DNA of 64,000 bases from an uncultured Collinsella sp. (GCA_934630375.1 CAKTVQ010000003.1:62001-126000), one strand, 5' to 3'. Numbered from the stretch's first letter, positions 16,311 through 25,889 are shown. Notes: generated by a model from the letters alone, not told the origin. Numbers and translations: made by a program.

Positions 16311-17291
16311 CTACTCGTCCAGAGCGGAAAGGTCGATACCCAGAGCCTCGGCCATCTCGTCGTTCTTGACGACGACCAGGTCCTTGCTCGAGAGGTGCTT
16401 AATAGCCATGTCCTCGGGCTTGGCCTCGCCCTTCAGAATCTTGACGGCCATCTCGCCTGCGGCATAGCCCAGGTCCTCGTAGTTGATGGAGAGGGTGAAC
16501 AGGCCGCCGGCCATGCACATGCCCTCCTCGCCGGTCACGAAAGGAAGCTTGTTCTCCTTGCAGATCTGACCGACCTGCGAGGCACCTGCGGCGATGGTGT
16601 TGTCGGTGGGGGAGTAGAGCGCGTCGACCTTGCCCACGGCAGACTCGACAACGGACTGGATCTCGTTGGAGCTCGAGACGGTGAAGTCAGTGTACTCGAG
16701 GCCCAGCTTGTCGAGCTCCTTCTTGGCGGCCTTGATCTGGACGTCGGAGTTGGACTCGGCGGTGCAGTAGAGCAGGCCGACCTTCTTTACGTCGGGCAGG
16801 ACCTTCTGCATCATCTCGAGCTGCTCGGCGACCGGGGTGAGGTCGGAGGCGCCGGTGACGTTGGTGCCGGGCTTGTCGTTGTCCTGGACCAGGCCGGAGG
16901 CAGCGTAGTCGGTGATGGCGCAGCCAACGATGGGGATATCGGCGGTGGCGCCGGCGGCAGCCTGCGCGGCGGGCGTGGCGATGGCATAGATCAGGTCGAC
17001 GCCGTCGCCCACGAACTTGTCGGCAATGGACTTACACGTGGACTGGTCGTTCTGGGCGTTTTTCTGGTCGATCTTGACCTTGAGGCCGCTCTTCTTGATG
17101 GCCTTGACAAAGCCGTCGTTGGCGGCATCGAGTGCGGAGTGCTCGGTGAGCTGCAAAACGCCGATGGTGTAGTCGGAACCGGCGGCAGCGGAGCCGGAAC
17201 CAGAGTTGCCGCCGCATCCGGCGAGCGGAGCGAGCGCGAGCAGGCCAGCGGAGACCAGAAGACTCCTGCGGCTGATGGTGATGTCCTTCAT
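16311..17291 (-). CDS. ABC importer substrate-binding lipoprotein (TrpX/COG2984 type)
   Basis: 326 residues. Signal with lipobox LAPLAGCGG (Cys near residue 26), a Gly/Ser linker, then the family fold: IGVLQLTEH near the start, VDLIYAIATPAAQAA, and VGLLYCTAESNSDVQ in the hinge region. It captures the ligand at the outer membrane face of the cell. It is first in the three-gene operon with its own promoter upstream. Confidence 0.9.
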   Translation of the reverse strand: MKDITISRRSLLVSAGLLALAPLAGCGGNSGSGSAAAGSDYTIGVLQLTEHSALDAANDGFVKAIKKSGLKVKIDQKNAQNDQSTCKSIADKFVGDGVDLIYAIATPAAQAAAGATADIPIVGCAITDYAASGLVQDNDKPGTNVTGASDLTPVAEQLEMMQKVLPDVKKVGLLYCTAESNSDVQIKAAKKELDKLGLEYTDFTVSSSNEIQSVVESAVGKVDALYSPTDNTIAAGASQVGQICKENKLPFVTGEEGMCMAGGLFTLSINYEDLGYAAGEMAVKILKGEAKPEDMAIKHLSSKDLVVVKNDEMAEALGIDLSALDE

Positions 17292-17354
17292 ATCATTACC
17301 CCCAGTATAAAAATGGCTGGAAACACTGCACTAGGAAAAAGTGCAAGTGGGTCT

Positions 17355-17382
17355 ATAGTAGCGCGGATGTCCATTTTTACAA
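17355..17382 (-). promoter_or_regulatory. Candidate promoter of the ABC operon
   Basis: On the minus strand TTGTAA (17382-17377), a 16-base spacer, TACTAT (17360-17355). A small TGCACT/AGTGCA hairpin lies in the leader near 17325-17345. Confidence 0.5.
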
Positions 17383-17450
17383 CATCTGGGCGGGTAATTT
17401 AATTCTGAATCGGATGGGCGGCGCTGAGGGACGATGGGCGGTAGTCGGGC

Positions 17451-18239
17451 TTACGCGGCCGGCGCGGGACGTTCGTCCTCGTCCAGGGCGGCAAAGAGTT
17501 TCTTGCCGTCGAGCAGGCGTGTGCTGACGTTTCTCATGCGGGCTATCTCGACGGTGCGCAGGGTATCGTCGGTGCCTCGGGCGTCGTAGACCGTTCCCAG
17601 CAGATACGAGATGCCATCGCGCTGTCTGATAGCAAAGGGTCGGAGCGTCATCCGCACCGCTTCGGTTTCGCCGCGAGTCGCGATGTTTGAGATGTCAAAG
17701 CTGACGGTGGTTCCGTGATCGATGGCCTGCTCGACGAGCTCGCACGTGTCGATGCGCTTGACGGGCGTGTGTTTGGCCTTGGGAGATTTACTGTCTGCGC
17801 TTGGTGCCGGTTCGGGCATATCGAGGTAGCCGCGAACGTCGGCGCTTGCCATGGCGACCAGGTGCTGCGCCATGCTCTTTCGAATCGCTATGGGCGTGGA
17901 GCGGTTACGCATGACCATGCCATGGAGCCGTATAACCTCCTCGTCGGTGAGCGGGCGGGTCAGGAGTCGATAGCCCACGCCACGTTTGTAGTCAATTTCG
18001 TATCCGGCGTGACGAAGCGCGGATATCGAGGTGTAGATGCTGCGCCGAGCTGCCGAGATAGGCATGCGCGCGGGGTCGTCGGGATGGGCGAGACGGCGGA
18101 CCAGCTCATCGGAAAGCATGGCCTTGTCCTCACCGGTGTTCTCGCTTAAAAGTTGCAGGATACGCACGGCGCGATAGGCCGACATCGAGGCGGCGCCCCT
18201 AGTCGTGGTCTCGTAGTTTTCAACAACGGCTTCGATCAT
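17451..18239 (-). CDS. WYL-domain-like transcriptional regulator
   Basis: 262 residues. N-terminal winged-helix region (YRAVRILQLLSEN to SIYTSISALRHAGYEI), a variable Ser/Pro/Lys linker near residues 145-165, then a WYL-like ligand domain (VSFDISN, LRPFAIRQRDGISYLLGTV). The ATG at 18239 is chosen since AAAGGA lies 10 bases upstream; a GTG 9 bases earlier leaves no room. It lies upstream of the ABC operon on the same strand and could regulate it; that link is inference. Confidence 0.75.
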   Translation of the reverse strand: MIEAVVENYETTTRGAASMSAYRAVRILQLLSENTGEDKAMLSDELVRRLAHPDDPARMPISAARRSIYTSISALRHAGYEIDYKRGVGYRLLTRPLTDEEVIRLHGMVMRNRSTPIAIRKSMAQHLVAMASADVRGYLDMPEPAPSADSKSPKAKHTPVKRIDTCELVEQAIDHGTTVSFDISNIATRGETEAVRMTLRPFAIRQRDGISYLLGTVYDARGTDDTLRTVEIARMRNVSTRLLDGKKLFAALDEDERPAPAA

Positions 18240-18415
18240 AGTGCCCACGTCCTTTCCGTTTTAGGTGATGCCGGCTCAGAGCCTAGGGCGTGGGGGCTGG
18301 CTAAGGACGTGCGACACCTTGGGCGGTCGATGGTTGCCGGCAAGCGGCAGGTCGAGTTTTCAACAGCCCTGCCCAACTGACCAAAAGCTTGCCAAAAGCT
18401 TGACGGATACTGTTG

Positions 18416-18448
18416 AAAAAGCGCCCCTCGGCTGGGCCGAGAGGCGCT
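18416..18448 (-). terminator. Intrinsic terminator of asnS
   Basis: 12-bp stem with one wobble (18420-18431/18437-18448), followed on the minus strand by TTTTT. The rest of 18240-18488 shows a tandem CCAAAAGCTTG pair near 18380 and no gene. Confidence 0.85.
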
Positions 18449-18488
18449 GGCGTGATGTGCTGCAGCGCGTTTCGTGGCGCTGTGGCGA

Positions 18489-19892
18489 TTAGAAGTCGGC
18501 GTTGCCCACGGTACGGGGGTGCGGCACGACGTCGCGGATGTTGCCCACGCCCGTCAGGTACATGACCAGGCGCTCGAAGCCCAGGCCGTAGCCAGCATGC
18601 TTGCAGGAGCCATAGCGGCGCAGGTCCAGATAGTACTTGTACTGCTCGGGGGCCATGCCCAGGTCCTTAATACGACCCTCGAGCAGGTCCAGGCGCTCCT
18701 CGCGCTGGGAGCCACCGATGATCTCGCCAATGCCCGGCACCAGGCAGTCAGCGGCGGCGACGGTCTTGCCATCGTCGTTCATGCGCATGTAGAAGGCTTT
18801 GATCTCGGCCGGGTAGTCGGTCACGAAGGTCGGGCGCTTAAAGTGCTCCTCGGTCAGGAAGCGCTCGTGCTCGGTCTGCAGGTCGATACCCCAGCTGACG
18901 GGATAGTCAAACTTGTGGCCGGCGGCGACAGCTTGTTCCAAGATCTCGACGGCCTCGGTGTAGGTGATGCGGGCAAAGTCGGAGTTCGCCACGTGGTTCA
19001 GGCGCTCGATGAGACCCTTGTCCACAAACTTGTTGAGCATGTTGAGCTCGTCGGGGCAGGTTGCCATGACGTCCTTGAGGACGTACTTGAGCATGGCCTC
19101 GGCGTTATCCATGTAGTCGTTGAGGTCGGCAAAGGCCATCTCGGGCTCGATCATCCAAAACTCGGCGGCGTGGCGCGTGGTGTTGGAGTTCTCGGCGCGG
19201 AAGGTGGGGCCAAAGGTGTACACATCGCCAAAGGCCATGGCGAAGTTCTCGGCGTTGAGCTGGCCGGATACGGTAAGGCTTGCGTGCTTGCCAAAGAAGT
19301 CCTGGCTCCAGTCGACCTCGCCGGACTCGGTGAGGGGCGGGTTTTTGGGGTCGAGCGTGGTTACGCGGAACATCTCGCCGGCGCCCTCGCAGTCACTCGT
19401 GGTGATGATGGGGGTGTTGACGTAGACAAAGCCCTGCTCCTGGAAGAAGCGGTGGATGGCGGCAGCCGCGACGGAGCGGATGCGGAATACAGCGCGGAAC
19501 AGATTGGTGCGCGGGCGCAGGTGCTGCTGGGTGCGCAGGAACTCGACGGTGGCGCGCTTCTTCTGCAGCGGGTAGTCTGGGGCGCTGACGCCCTCGACCA
19601 CGATTTCGGTCGCGGTGAGTTCGAAGGGCTGGGGAGCATCGGGGGTCAGCTTGACGGTGCCGGTGCAAATGAGTGCGGCCGAGACGTTTTGATGGGCGAT
19701 CTCGTCGTAGTTGTCGAGTGCCTCGCGGTTCATGACGACCTGCAAGTCTCGGAAGCAGCTGCCGTCGTTGAGCGTGACAAAGCCAAAGTTCTTCATGTCG
19801 CGGACGGACTTGACCCAGCCGGCGACGGTGACGGTCTGGCCGCCGAGCGACTCGGCATCGGCATAGAGCTGCGCGATTTTGGTGCGGTTCAC
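18489..19892 (-). CDS. asnS: Asparaginyl-tRNA synthetase
   Basis: Class IIb synthetase charging tRNA-Asn. 467 residues from the GTG at 19892, which has GGGAGGA 5 bases upstream; an in-frame ATG at 19904 overlaps that site. N-terminal OB fold ([22 protein letters not shown]), then the catalytic core with FRAENS (motif 2), and motif 3 ([13 protein letters not shown]) at the end. A downstream hairpin ends the transcript. Its presence implies direct Asn charging. Confidence 0.95.
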   Translation of the reverse strand: MNRTKIAQLYADAESLGGQTVTVAGWVKSVRDMKNFGFVTLNDGSCFRDLQVVMNREALDNYDEIAHQNVSAALICTGTVKLTPDAPQPFELTATEIVVEGVSAPDYPLQKKRATVEFLRTQQHLRPRTNLFRAVFRIRSVAAAAIHRFFQEQGFVYVNTPIITTSDCEGAGEMFRVTTLDPKNPPLTESGEVDWSQDFFGKHASLTVSGQLNAENFAMAFGDVYTFGPTFRAENSNTTRHAAEFWMIEPEMAFADLNDYMDNAEAMLKYVLKDVMATCPDELNMLNKFVDKGLIERLNHVANSDFARITYTEAVEILEQAVAAGHKFDYPVSWGIDLQTEHERFLTEEHFKRPTFVTDYPAEIKAFYMRMNDDGKTVAAADCLVPGIGEIIGGSQREERLDLLEGRIKDLGMAPEQYKYYLDLRRYGSCKHAGYGLGFERLVMYLTGVGNIRDVVPHPRTVGNADF

Positions 19893-20004
19893 GTATCCTC
19901 CCATAACGGTTGAATGATAGTTATCCATACAGTTCGATATTCTAGCAGCTCGGCTCATTTGGGCTATACAGATAAGGCATTGGTGGGATGGTTTTTCAAA
20001 CGAA

Positions 20005-20036
20005 AAGCGCCCGCGGCCAAATGGTCGCGGGCGCTT
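20005..20036 (-). terminator. Intrinsic terminator of the EIIA gene
   Basis: 11-bp perfect stem 20005-20015/20026-20036; on the minus strand TTTTCG follows. Confidence 0.82.
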
Positions 20037-20073
20037 GACGAGGTGCCTTTTGGCTGTGTGGCGCGGGGCCTGG

Positions 20074-20637
20074 CTACTTGGTCTTGGCAACCAGCAGCGG
20101 GTCGCCAAGCTTGACGAGCGGGTTGCCGCCGATAAGCGTTCCGGACTCGCCGACATGGTCGATGCTCTTAAGACGATCGAGCTCGGAGACGATGACGGTC
20201 ACGATGTCCTCGTGGCCGGCGGCCTTGATGGCCTCGCGATCGAAGCTGATGAGCGGCTGGCCTGCCTTGACCGTGTCACCCATCTCGACAAAGCGGGCAA
20301 AACCCTTGCCGTTCATTTCCACGGTGCCCAGGCCGACATGGATGAACACGCGCAGGCCGTCCTCGGTAATCATGCCGATGGAGTGGTTGGTGACGGTGGT
20401 GGCGCCGATACGGCCGTTGGCGGGGGCGTAAATGGTGCCGGTAATGGGCTCGATGCCGTAACCCTGGCCGAGCATGCCCGAGGCGATGGTCTCGTCGGGA
20501 ACCTCACTCAGATTGACGAGCACGCCGTTGACGGGAGCGTAGATGACGCCTTCGCGGGTGGCGAAGCTTGCTGCGGGCGGAACGGACGCCTCGCCGGTCG
20601 AGGTGAAGGTGGACTTAAGCGAATCGAGCAGACCCAT
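20074..20637 (-). CDS. crr: PTS glucose-type EIIA, stand-alone
   Basis: 187-residue soluble phosphocarrier of the EIIA-Glc family. It contains the phosphorylation-site region with His in [12 protein letters not shown] and the [16 protein letters not shown] block. Start at 20637 with GGAGG 6 bases upstream. It is monocistronic. The EIIBC at 29646 has no EIIA domain, so this protein may supply the phosphate in trans. Confidence 0.9.
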   Translation of the reverse strand: MGLLDSLKSTFTSTGEASVPPAASFATREGVIYAPVNGVLVNLSEVPDETIASGMLGQGYGIEPITGTIYAPANGRIGATTVTNHSIGMITEDGLRVFIHVGLGTVEMNGKGFARFVEMGDTVKAGQPLISFDREAIKAAGHEDIVTVIVSELDRLKSIDHVGESGTLIGGNPLVKLGDPLLVAKTK

Positions 20638-20684
20638 AGTTGCCTCCAACTTAAATAGGCGCATATCGCGCGTTTGGTTTGCCG

Positions 20685-20718
20685 GAAACGTTTCATATCT
20701 GTTTCGCGGCTTGGTCAA
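20685..20718 (-). promoter_or_regulatory. Candidate promoter and palindromic operator of crr
   Basis: TTGACC on the minus strand (20718-20713) and TATGAA (20697-20692), a short 15-base spacing. The perfect palindrome GAAACGTTTC (20685-20694) overlaps the -10 and resembles LacI/CcpA-type half sites. Confidence 0.4.
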
Positions 20719-20881
20719 CACCCCCTATTCTACGCTGCTCAGCGATACCTCTGAGCTGGGATTATGTGATATATCAGTTGAAGGGAAACTTATTGCTGGC
20801 GTGTTTCTGCGTCACGGGTTCAAGTGGGGTACGCTTGAAGGCGAAAAACAAGGGCGCTTAATTTGCGCGAAGGGAGCACAT

Positions 20882-21784
20882 ATGATTGTCGAGAACCATG
20901 CACTGTGGGGCGAGGAGCCGACCGAGGAATATCCGGCGACGTTTACGTATTTGGGTGCCGAGCCGCTGCCCGATAAACCGAATGGCCGCCGCCCTGCCGT
21001 GATTATCTGCGGCGGAGGTGCGTTTACGCATATCGCTCCGCATGAGCAGGATCCCGTGGCGTTTGCGTTTTTGGATCACGGTTACCAGGCCTTTGTGCTC
21101 AACTATGTCACAAGTTCTACGGGTGACGTGAGCTTTCCGCACCCCCAGGCAGATCTTGCCAAGATGGTCGCCACGGTGCGTGCGAATGCCGACGAGTGGC
21201 ATGTCGATCCCAAGCGCGTGTGCGTCGTGGGCTTTTCTGCTGGCGGCATGATTTGCGCCTCGCTGGCAACACAGTGGAAGACCGGCCCCTTCGCGGCACT
21301 TGCCGGGGCGCGTCCGGACGACATTCGTCCCGATGCCGTGGTGCTGGGCTATCCATTGCTCGACTTTGCCTATGTGCGCGACATGCAGACGCGCGATCCG
21401 CGCATTGACTTGCGTGTGCCCAAGACGGGCGGTAAGACGGGGCGCGATCTTCTCAACGACTATCTGTCGATGGTGACGGGTGGCGAGGCAACTGACGAGC
21501 ATTTGGCCGATATCTGCCCCACCACGCATGTTTCGCGTCAGATGCCGCCGACCTTTGTGTGGGGCGTGTCCGACGACAAGACGGCGCCGATCGCGCAGGT
21601 CTATCCGTTTGCGCAGCGCATGGCCGAGGAGGGCGTCGCTTGCGAGATGCACGTCTTTGACCAAGGTGGCCACGGACTTTCGCTCGGCAACGCCAACACC
21701 GCGGTCGATAACGAGGACAAACAGGTGGCAGTCCGTCCCTGGATCCGCCTGGCTTTCCGCTTCCTGGAGCGCCACGGGTTTTAG
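20882..21784 (+). CDS. Alpha/beta hydrolase, BD-FAE/acetyl-esterase type
   Basis: 300-residue soluble serine esterase. Seen: oxyanion-region CGGGAF (HGGG-like), nucleophile elbow GFSAGG, Asp in GVSDDKTAP, and His in DQGGHGLS, giving a complete triad. No signal peptide. The ATG at 20882 has AAGGGAG about 6 bases upstream; the frame is open further upstream but unsupported. Substrate is probably an acyl or acetyl ester of a sugar. Confidence 0.82.
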   Translation: MIVENHALWGEEPTEEYPATFTYLGAEPLPDKPNGRRPAVIICGGGAFTHIAPHEQDPVAFAFLDHGYQAFVLNYVTSSTGDVSFPHPQADLAKMVATVRANADEWHVDPKRVCVVGFSAGGMICASLATQWKTGPFAALAGARPDDIRPDAVVLGYPLLDFAYVRDMQTRDPRIDLRVPKTGGKTGRDLLNDYLSMVTGGEATDEHLADICPTTHVSRQMPPTFVWGVSDDKTAPIAQVYPFAQRMAEEGVACEMHVFDQGGHGLSLGNANTAVDNEDKQVAVRPWIRLAFRFLERHGF

Positions 21785-21809
21785 TTACGGCGTTTTACCA
21801 AACGCCGTA
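21785..21809 (+). terminator. Hairpin directly after the hydrolase stop
   Basis: TTACGGCGTTT pairs with AAACGCCGTAA around a 4-base loop, immediately behind TAG. No T-run follows. Confidence 0.65.
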
Positions 21810-21834
21810 ACCACTTGCCGCTGCGCCTTTGGTT

Positions 21835-21970
21835 CCGCCGTTCTAACGAACGGCGGACCGGTCGACGCTGCAAGCCCGCCAGAGCGGCAATCTGACGTTC
21901 AGCTTCGGCGGCATGACCAGAAGGTCAATGCCGCCTCGCTTCGCGTCACCTTGCTCGCTCTGGCGGGCTT
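21835..21970. repeat. Nested hairpin repeat, family C (copy C2) with companion hairpin
   Basis: Companion hairpin CCGCCGTTC-TAAC-GAACGGCGG (21835-21856). The 99-base nested element 21872-21970 follows: 15-bp perfect outer arms, internal loop CAATCTG opposite ACCTTG, and inner hairpin GGCGGCATGACC-AGAA-GGTCAATGCCGCC with one bulge (21907-21935). The stretch 21971-22076 has no gene. Confidence 0.82.
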
Positions 21971-22076
21971 TCGCTGTCCGCGCCAAAACATCGGCGTTGC
22001 CATGGCCCAGATGCGGCGCTCGGGGACGCTCCTTTTGTGCCGGTACTTGGGGACGGCCCTTGCACCAATCTGTTGA

Positions 22077-22106
22077 TTGAACGTCGCTGTGTGTTCGCGC
22101 TATCAT
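22077..22106 (+). promoter_or_regulatory. Candidate promoter of feoAB
   Basis: TTGAAC (22077-22082), 18-base spacer, TATCAT (22101-22106), about 90 bases before the GTG start. Confidence 0.6.
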
Positions 22107-22110
22107 GCAT

Positions 22111-22149
22111 GGTTACAATTGGTTAGCCATGGCAAACGGTTAGCCATGG
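22111..22149 (+). promoter_or_regulatory. Candidate DtxR/IdeR-type iron operator
   Basis: Two copies of GGTTAGCCATGG (22121-22132, 22138-22149) and a further GGTTA (22111). GGTTAGCC is one side of the DtxR-family iron box. The site follows the -10 of the feoAB promoter, where a repressor would block transcription. Confidence 0.6.
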
Positions 22150-22196
22150 TGAACATAAATACAACGCCCTGTGGGCGCCGGGGGAGGAACACGGAC

Positions 22197-24557
22197 GTGA
22201 AGCTCGATACGCTCGAGATTGGAAAGGACGCCGTTGTCGCATCGGTAACATCGGACGATCAGGCGCTCCGACAGCATATTTTGGACATGGGCCTAACGCC
22301 GGGCACCGAAGTCACCATGATGAAGTACGCCCCCATGGGCGACCCGCTCGAGATTCGCCTGCGCGGCTACGAGCTGACGCTGCGCAAGGACGATGCCGCC
22401 CGCATTGAGCTCGTGGGCATTCACGATACCGATATGGGTCCGCGCGCTAACGCTGCAATCGGCACGACGGAGCATCCGGCCCTGGGCGAGGGGACGTATT
22501 CGCCCCGTGCGGCAAAGACGGCCGTGCCCGAGGGCGCGCCGCTGCACTTTGCCCTCGCCGGCAACCAAAACTGCGGCAAGACCACGTTATTCAACCAGCT
22601 GACGGGCTCCAACCAGCATGTCGGTAACTTTCCCGGCGTGACGGTCGACCGCAAGGACGGCACTATCCGTAACCACCCCGAGGCGAGCGTTACCGACTTG
22701 CCCGGTATTTACTCGTTGTCGCCGTACACGGGCGAAGAGGTCGTGAGCCGTCAGTTCATCCTCGACGAGCGCCCGGACGCCATCATCGACATCATCGACG
22801 CCACCAACATCGAGCGTAACCTGTACCTGACGCTGCAGCTCATGGAGCTCGATCGTCCCATGGTCATCGCGCTCAACATGATGGACGAGGTGACGGCCAA
22901 CGGCGGCGCCGTGGACGTCAACCTGCTCGAGAGCCTGCTGGGCGTGCCTGTTGTTCCCATTAGCGCTGCCCGCAACGAGGGTATTGGCGAGTTGGTGGAT
23001 CATGCCTTGCACGTGGCGCGGTTCCGCGAGCGCCCCGGTCGCCTGGACTTCTGCGCGCCCGATGGTCCAGACGGCGGCGCGCTGCATCGCTGCATTCACG
23101 GCATCGCCAACCTTATCGAGGACCATGCCGCGACAGCGCATATCCCGGTGCGTTTTGCGGCGACCAAGCTGGTTGAGGGCGACGAGCTGGTGACCGAGGC
23201 GCTTCATCTGGACCGTAACGAACTTGACGCCATCGAGCACATCATTACCCAGATGGAGGGTGAGGCCGGTACCGACCGTCTGTCTGCACTGGCTGACATG
23301 CGCTTCGGTTTTATCGGCGACGTGTGTGGGCGCTGCGTTGTCAAGCCGCACGAGAGCCGCGAGCACGTGCGTTCCGTCAAGATTGACCGCATCCTGACAG
23401 GTCGTTACACAGCCATTCCGGCGTTTCTGGTGATCATGGGCCTCGTCTTTTGGCTGACGTTTGGCGTGATCGGCGCGGCGTTGCAGGGACTCATGGAGGA
23501 CGGCATCGCTGCCATCATCGCCTCGGCCGATGCGGGCCTCAAGGCGTTCGGCACCAATGACGTGGTGCGCTCACTGGCTGTCGACGGCGTGCTTACGGGC
23601 GTGGGCAGCGTACTGACCTTCCTGCCGATTATCGTCGTGCTCTTTTTGTTCCTCTCCATTCTGGAAGACTCCGGATACATGGCGCGCGTGGCCTTTGTCA
23701 TGGATAAAGTGCTGCGTCGCTTTGGCCTGTCGGGCCGTAGCTTCGTGCCCATGCTCGTCGGTTTTGGCTGCACCGTGCCGGCTATCATGTCGACCCGTAC
23801 GCTCCCATCCGAGCACGACCGCAAGATGACGGTCATGCTCACGCCGTTCATGAGCTGTTCGGCCAAGTTGCCGGTCTACGGTCTGCTGTGCGGGGCGTTT
23901 TTCCCGCAGGCGACGGTCCCCGCCATGGTCTCGCTCTATCTGATTGGCATTGCGGTCGGTTGCATCGCGGCTTTGGTGCTCAATCGCACGGCATTTAAGG
24001 GCGACCCGGTGCCGTTTATCATGGAGCTTCCCAATTACCGCCTGCCGAGTGTCAAGACGACGGTGATGCTGGCATGGGATAAGGCCAAGGACTTTATTAC
24101 CAAGGCCTTTACCATTATCTTTGCCGCTACCGTGGTCATCTGGTTCCTTCAGACGTTCGACATCCGCTTTAATGTGGTCGCCGATCAGTCGCAGAGTCTG
24201 CTTGCAGGTCTGGGCAGCATTATCGCTCCGCTGCTGGCGCCGCTCGGCTTTGGCGACTGGCGTGCATCCACGGCGCTCGTCACCGGACTTATTGCCAAGG
24301 AGAGTGTCATCTCGACCCTCACCGTGCTTTTGGGTGCAACCTCGCCCGCGGCACTGTCAACCATGTTTTCGCCGTTCACCGCCTACGTGTTCCTGGTCTT
24401 TACGCTGCTGTACCCGCCCTGTGTGGCGGCTATCGGCGCCGTTAAGAGCGAGCTGGGCGCGCGTTATGCCGTTGCCGTGTTCGCGTTTCAGGTGACGGTC
24501 GCCTGGATCGTGGCATTTGTCGTGCATTCGGCGGGTATATTGCTGGGGTTGGCTTAA
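22197..24557 (+). CDS. feoB: FeoA-FeoB fusion, ferrous iron transporter
   Basis: 786 residues. Residues 1-75 are a FeoA SH3-like domain (LRQHILDMGLTPGTEVTMMKYAPMGDPLEI). A ~45-residue linker leads to the FeoB G domain: P-loop GNQNCGKTTLFN, FPGVTVDRK, DLPGIYSL, NMMDE. The helical spacer and membrane region follow, with both gate segments (GCTVPA, SCSAKLP). Usual FeoB P-loops read GNPNxGKT; Pro is Gln here. The GTG at 22197 is chosen because GGGGAGGA lies 8 bases upstream; an ATG at 22146 is weaker. Imports Fe(II); a candidate iron operator lies upstream. Confidence 0.95.
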   Translation: MKLDTLEIGKDAVVASVTSDDQALRQHILDMGLTPGTEVTMMKYAPMGDPLEIRLRGYELTLRKDDAARIELVGIHDTDMGPRANAAIGTTEHPALGEGTYSPRAAKTAVPEGAPLHFALAGNQNCGKTTLFNQLTGSNQHVGNFPGVTVDRKDGTIRNHPEASVTDLPGIYSLSPYTGEEVVSRQFILDERPDAIIDIIDATNIERNLYLTLQLMELDRPMVIALNMMDEVTANGGAVDVNLLESLLGVPVVPISAARNEGIGELVDHALHVARFRERPGRLDFCAPDGPDGGALHRCIHGIANLIEDHAATAHIPVRFAATKLVEGDELVTEALHLDRNELDAIEHIITQMEGEAGTDRLSALADMRFGFIGDVCGRCVVKPHESREHVRSVKIDRILTGRYTAIPAFLVIMGLVFWLTFGVIGAALQGLMEDGIAAIIASADAGLKAFGTNDVVRSLAVDGVLTGVGSVLTFLPIIVVLFLFLSILEDSGYMARVAFVMDKVLRRFGLSGRSFVPMLVGFGCTVPAIMSTRTLPSEHDRKMTVMLTPFMSCSAKLPVYGLLCGAFFPQATVPAMVSLYLIGIAVGCIAALVLNRTAFKGDPVPFIMELPNYRLPSVKTTVMLAWDKAKDFITKAFTIIFAATVVIWFLQTFDIRFNVVADQSQSLLAGLGSIIAPLLAPLGFGDWRASTALVTGLIAKESVISTLTVLLGATSPAALSTMFSPFTAYVFLVFTLLYPPCVAAIGAVKSELGARYAVAVFAFQVTVAWIVAFVVHSAGILLGLA

Positions 24558-24597
24558 CTATTATTGACGGCGTAACCTCTGCATATCGAGTTGATTG

Positions 24598-24632
24598 CGG
24601 CCCCGCATCTGTTGCTGACGGATGCGGGGCCG
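24598..24632 (+). terminator. Terminator-like hairpin after feoAB
   Basis: 12-bp perfect GC stem 24598-24609/24621-24632, then TTGC. The T-run is weak. TATAAT (24639-24644) just behind it, with TGACGG 17 bases upstream, may start the next gene. Confidence 0.65.
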
Positions 24633-24677
24633 TTGCTATATAATCGCCTCCGCTCAAAATGATTGGAGACGTTATAT

Positions 24678-25874
24678 ATGAGTCAGGCAAGACAAGATGG
24701 CATCTCACTCAAGCAGTGGCTCCCGCTCATCGGGCTCACCTGCTGCGCGTTCGTGTTCAACACGTCGGAGTTCATGCCCATCGGCCTGCTGACCGACATC
24801 GCCGCGTCGTTCTCGCTCACCGAGGCCCAGGCAGGCATCATGATTTCGGTCTACGCCTGGGGCGTCATGCTGCTGTCGCTGCCGCTCATGGTGTTCGCAT
24901 CGCGCTTTGAGTTCAAGCGGATGCTGTTGGGCGTGCTTGCCGTGTTCTCGCTGGGCCAGTTCCTGTCCGCTGTGGCACCGACATATCCCATCCTGGTCTG
25001 CGCGCGCCTGGTGGTCGCTTGCGCACATGCCGTGTTCTGGTCGGTCGCCTCGATTATGGCCTCGCGCCTGGTCGACACTCGTCACGGCGCGCTCGCCATC
25101 AGCATGATCGCTACGGGCTCGTCCATCGCGCAGATCTTTGGCCTGCCCCTCGGTCGCGCCATTGGCCTGGCCGTGGGCTGGCGCATGACGTTTGCCGTGG
25201 TCGGGGCCCTTTCTGCCGCTGCGGTGGTGTACCAGGCCGCCGTGTTCCCGGCCATGCCGGCGGGCGAGCGCTTTACGCTTAAGCAACTGCCCGAGCTGCT
25301 CAAGAACCCGTTCCTCATCGCGCTTTATGCGGTCACGGTGTTCATGGCAACCGGCTATTATGCGGGTTACAGCTATATCGAGCCGTTCCTGGCACAGGTT
25401 GCGCACGTCGACGCAAGCGCTATTACCATGACGCTGACGGCGTTCGGCTGCTCTGGTCTGCTCGGAAGCTGGCTGTTCGGCCGCCTGTTCGACGGGCACC
25501 GGTTCCCGTTCTTGGCTATCACGCTCTCCGGCGTGCCGGTGGCTCTGCTGCTCATGGGTCCGGTCGCATCGTCGCTCGTGGCAGTGCTTGCCGTCTGCGC
25601 ACTATGGGGCTGCTGCGCCACGGCCTTTAACGTGGCATTTCAGGCCGAGCTCATCAAGTACACGCCGGCGGATTCGTCGGCCGTCGCCATGTCGATCTTC
25701 TCGGGCCTGTTCAATCTGGGTATCGGCACGGGCACCGCGATCGGCGGCGCCGTGGTTTCGGGCCCTGGCATCGCCTGGATCGGCTACGCAGGCGGCACGA
25801 TCACTGTCGTGGGCGTCATCCTCGCCATCACGGTGCTATTCCCAACCATACGCCGCGCAAAGCCTGTCGCCTAA
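24678..25874 (+). CDS. MFS transporter, SotB/sugar-efflux-like
   Basis: 398 residues with 12 predicted membrane helices. The first helix contains FVFNTSEFMPIGLLTDI, typical of the DHA1/SotB sugar-efflux group. The conserved GR segment LGRAIGLAVGWRMTF lies in helix 5. ATG 24678 has GGAG 9 bases upstream. It probably exports sugars or drugs by proton antiport; the substrate is not decidable here. Monocistronic between two hairpins. Confidence 0.85.
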   Translation: MSQARQDGISLKQWLPLIGLTCCAFVFNTSEFMPIGLLTDIAASFSLTEAQAGIMISVYAWGVMLLSLPLMVFASRFEFKRMLLGVLAVFSLGQFLSAVAPTYPILVCARLVVACAHAVFWSVASIMASRLVDTRHGALAISMIATGSSIAQIFGLPLGRAIGLAVGWRMTFAVVGALSAAAVVYQAAVFPAMPAGERFTLKQLPELLKNPFLIALYAVTVFMATGYYAGYSYIEPFLAQVAHVDASAITMTLTAFGCSGLLGSWLFGRLFDGHRFPFLAITLSGVPVALLLMGPVASSLVAVLAVCALWGCCATAFNVAFQAELIKYTPADSSAVAMSIFSGLFNLGIGTGTAIGGAVVSGPGIAWIGYAGGTITVVGVILAITVLFPTIRRAKPVA

Positions 25875-25889
25875 TCACGTTCCCTCATC

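Noticed and set aside
18380-18402. Tandem CCAAAAGCTTG repeat between regulator and asnS
   Set aside because: Two short copies only; likely chance beside the asnS terminator.
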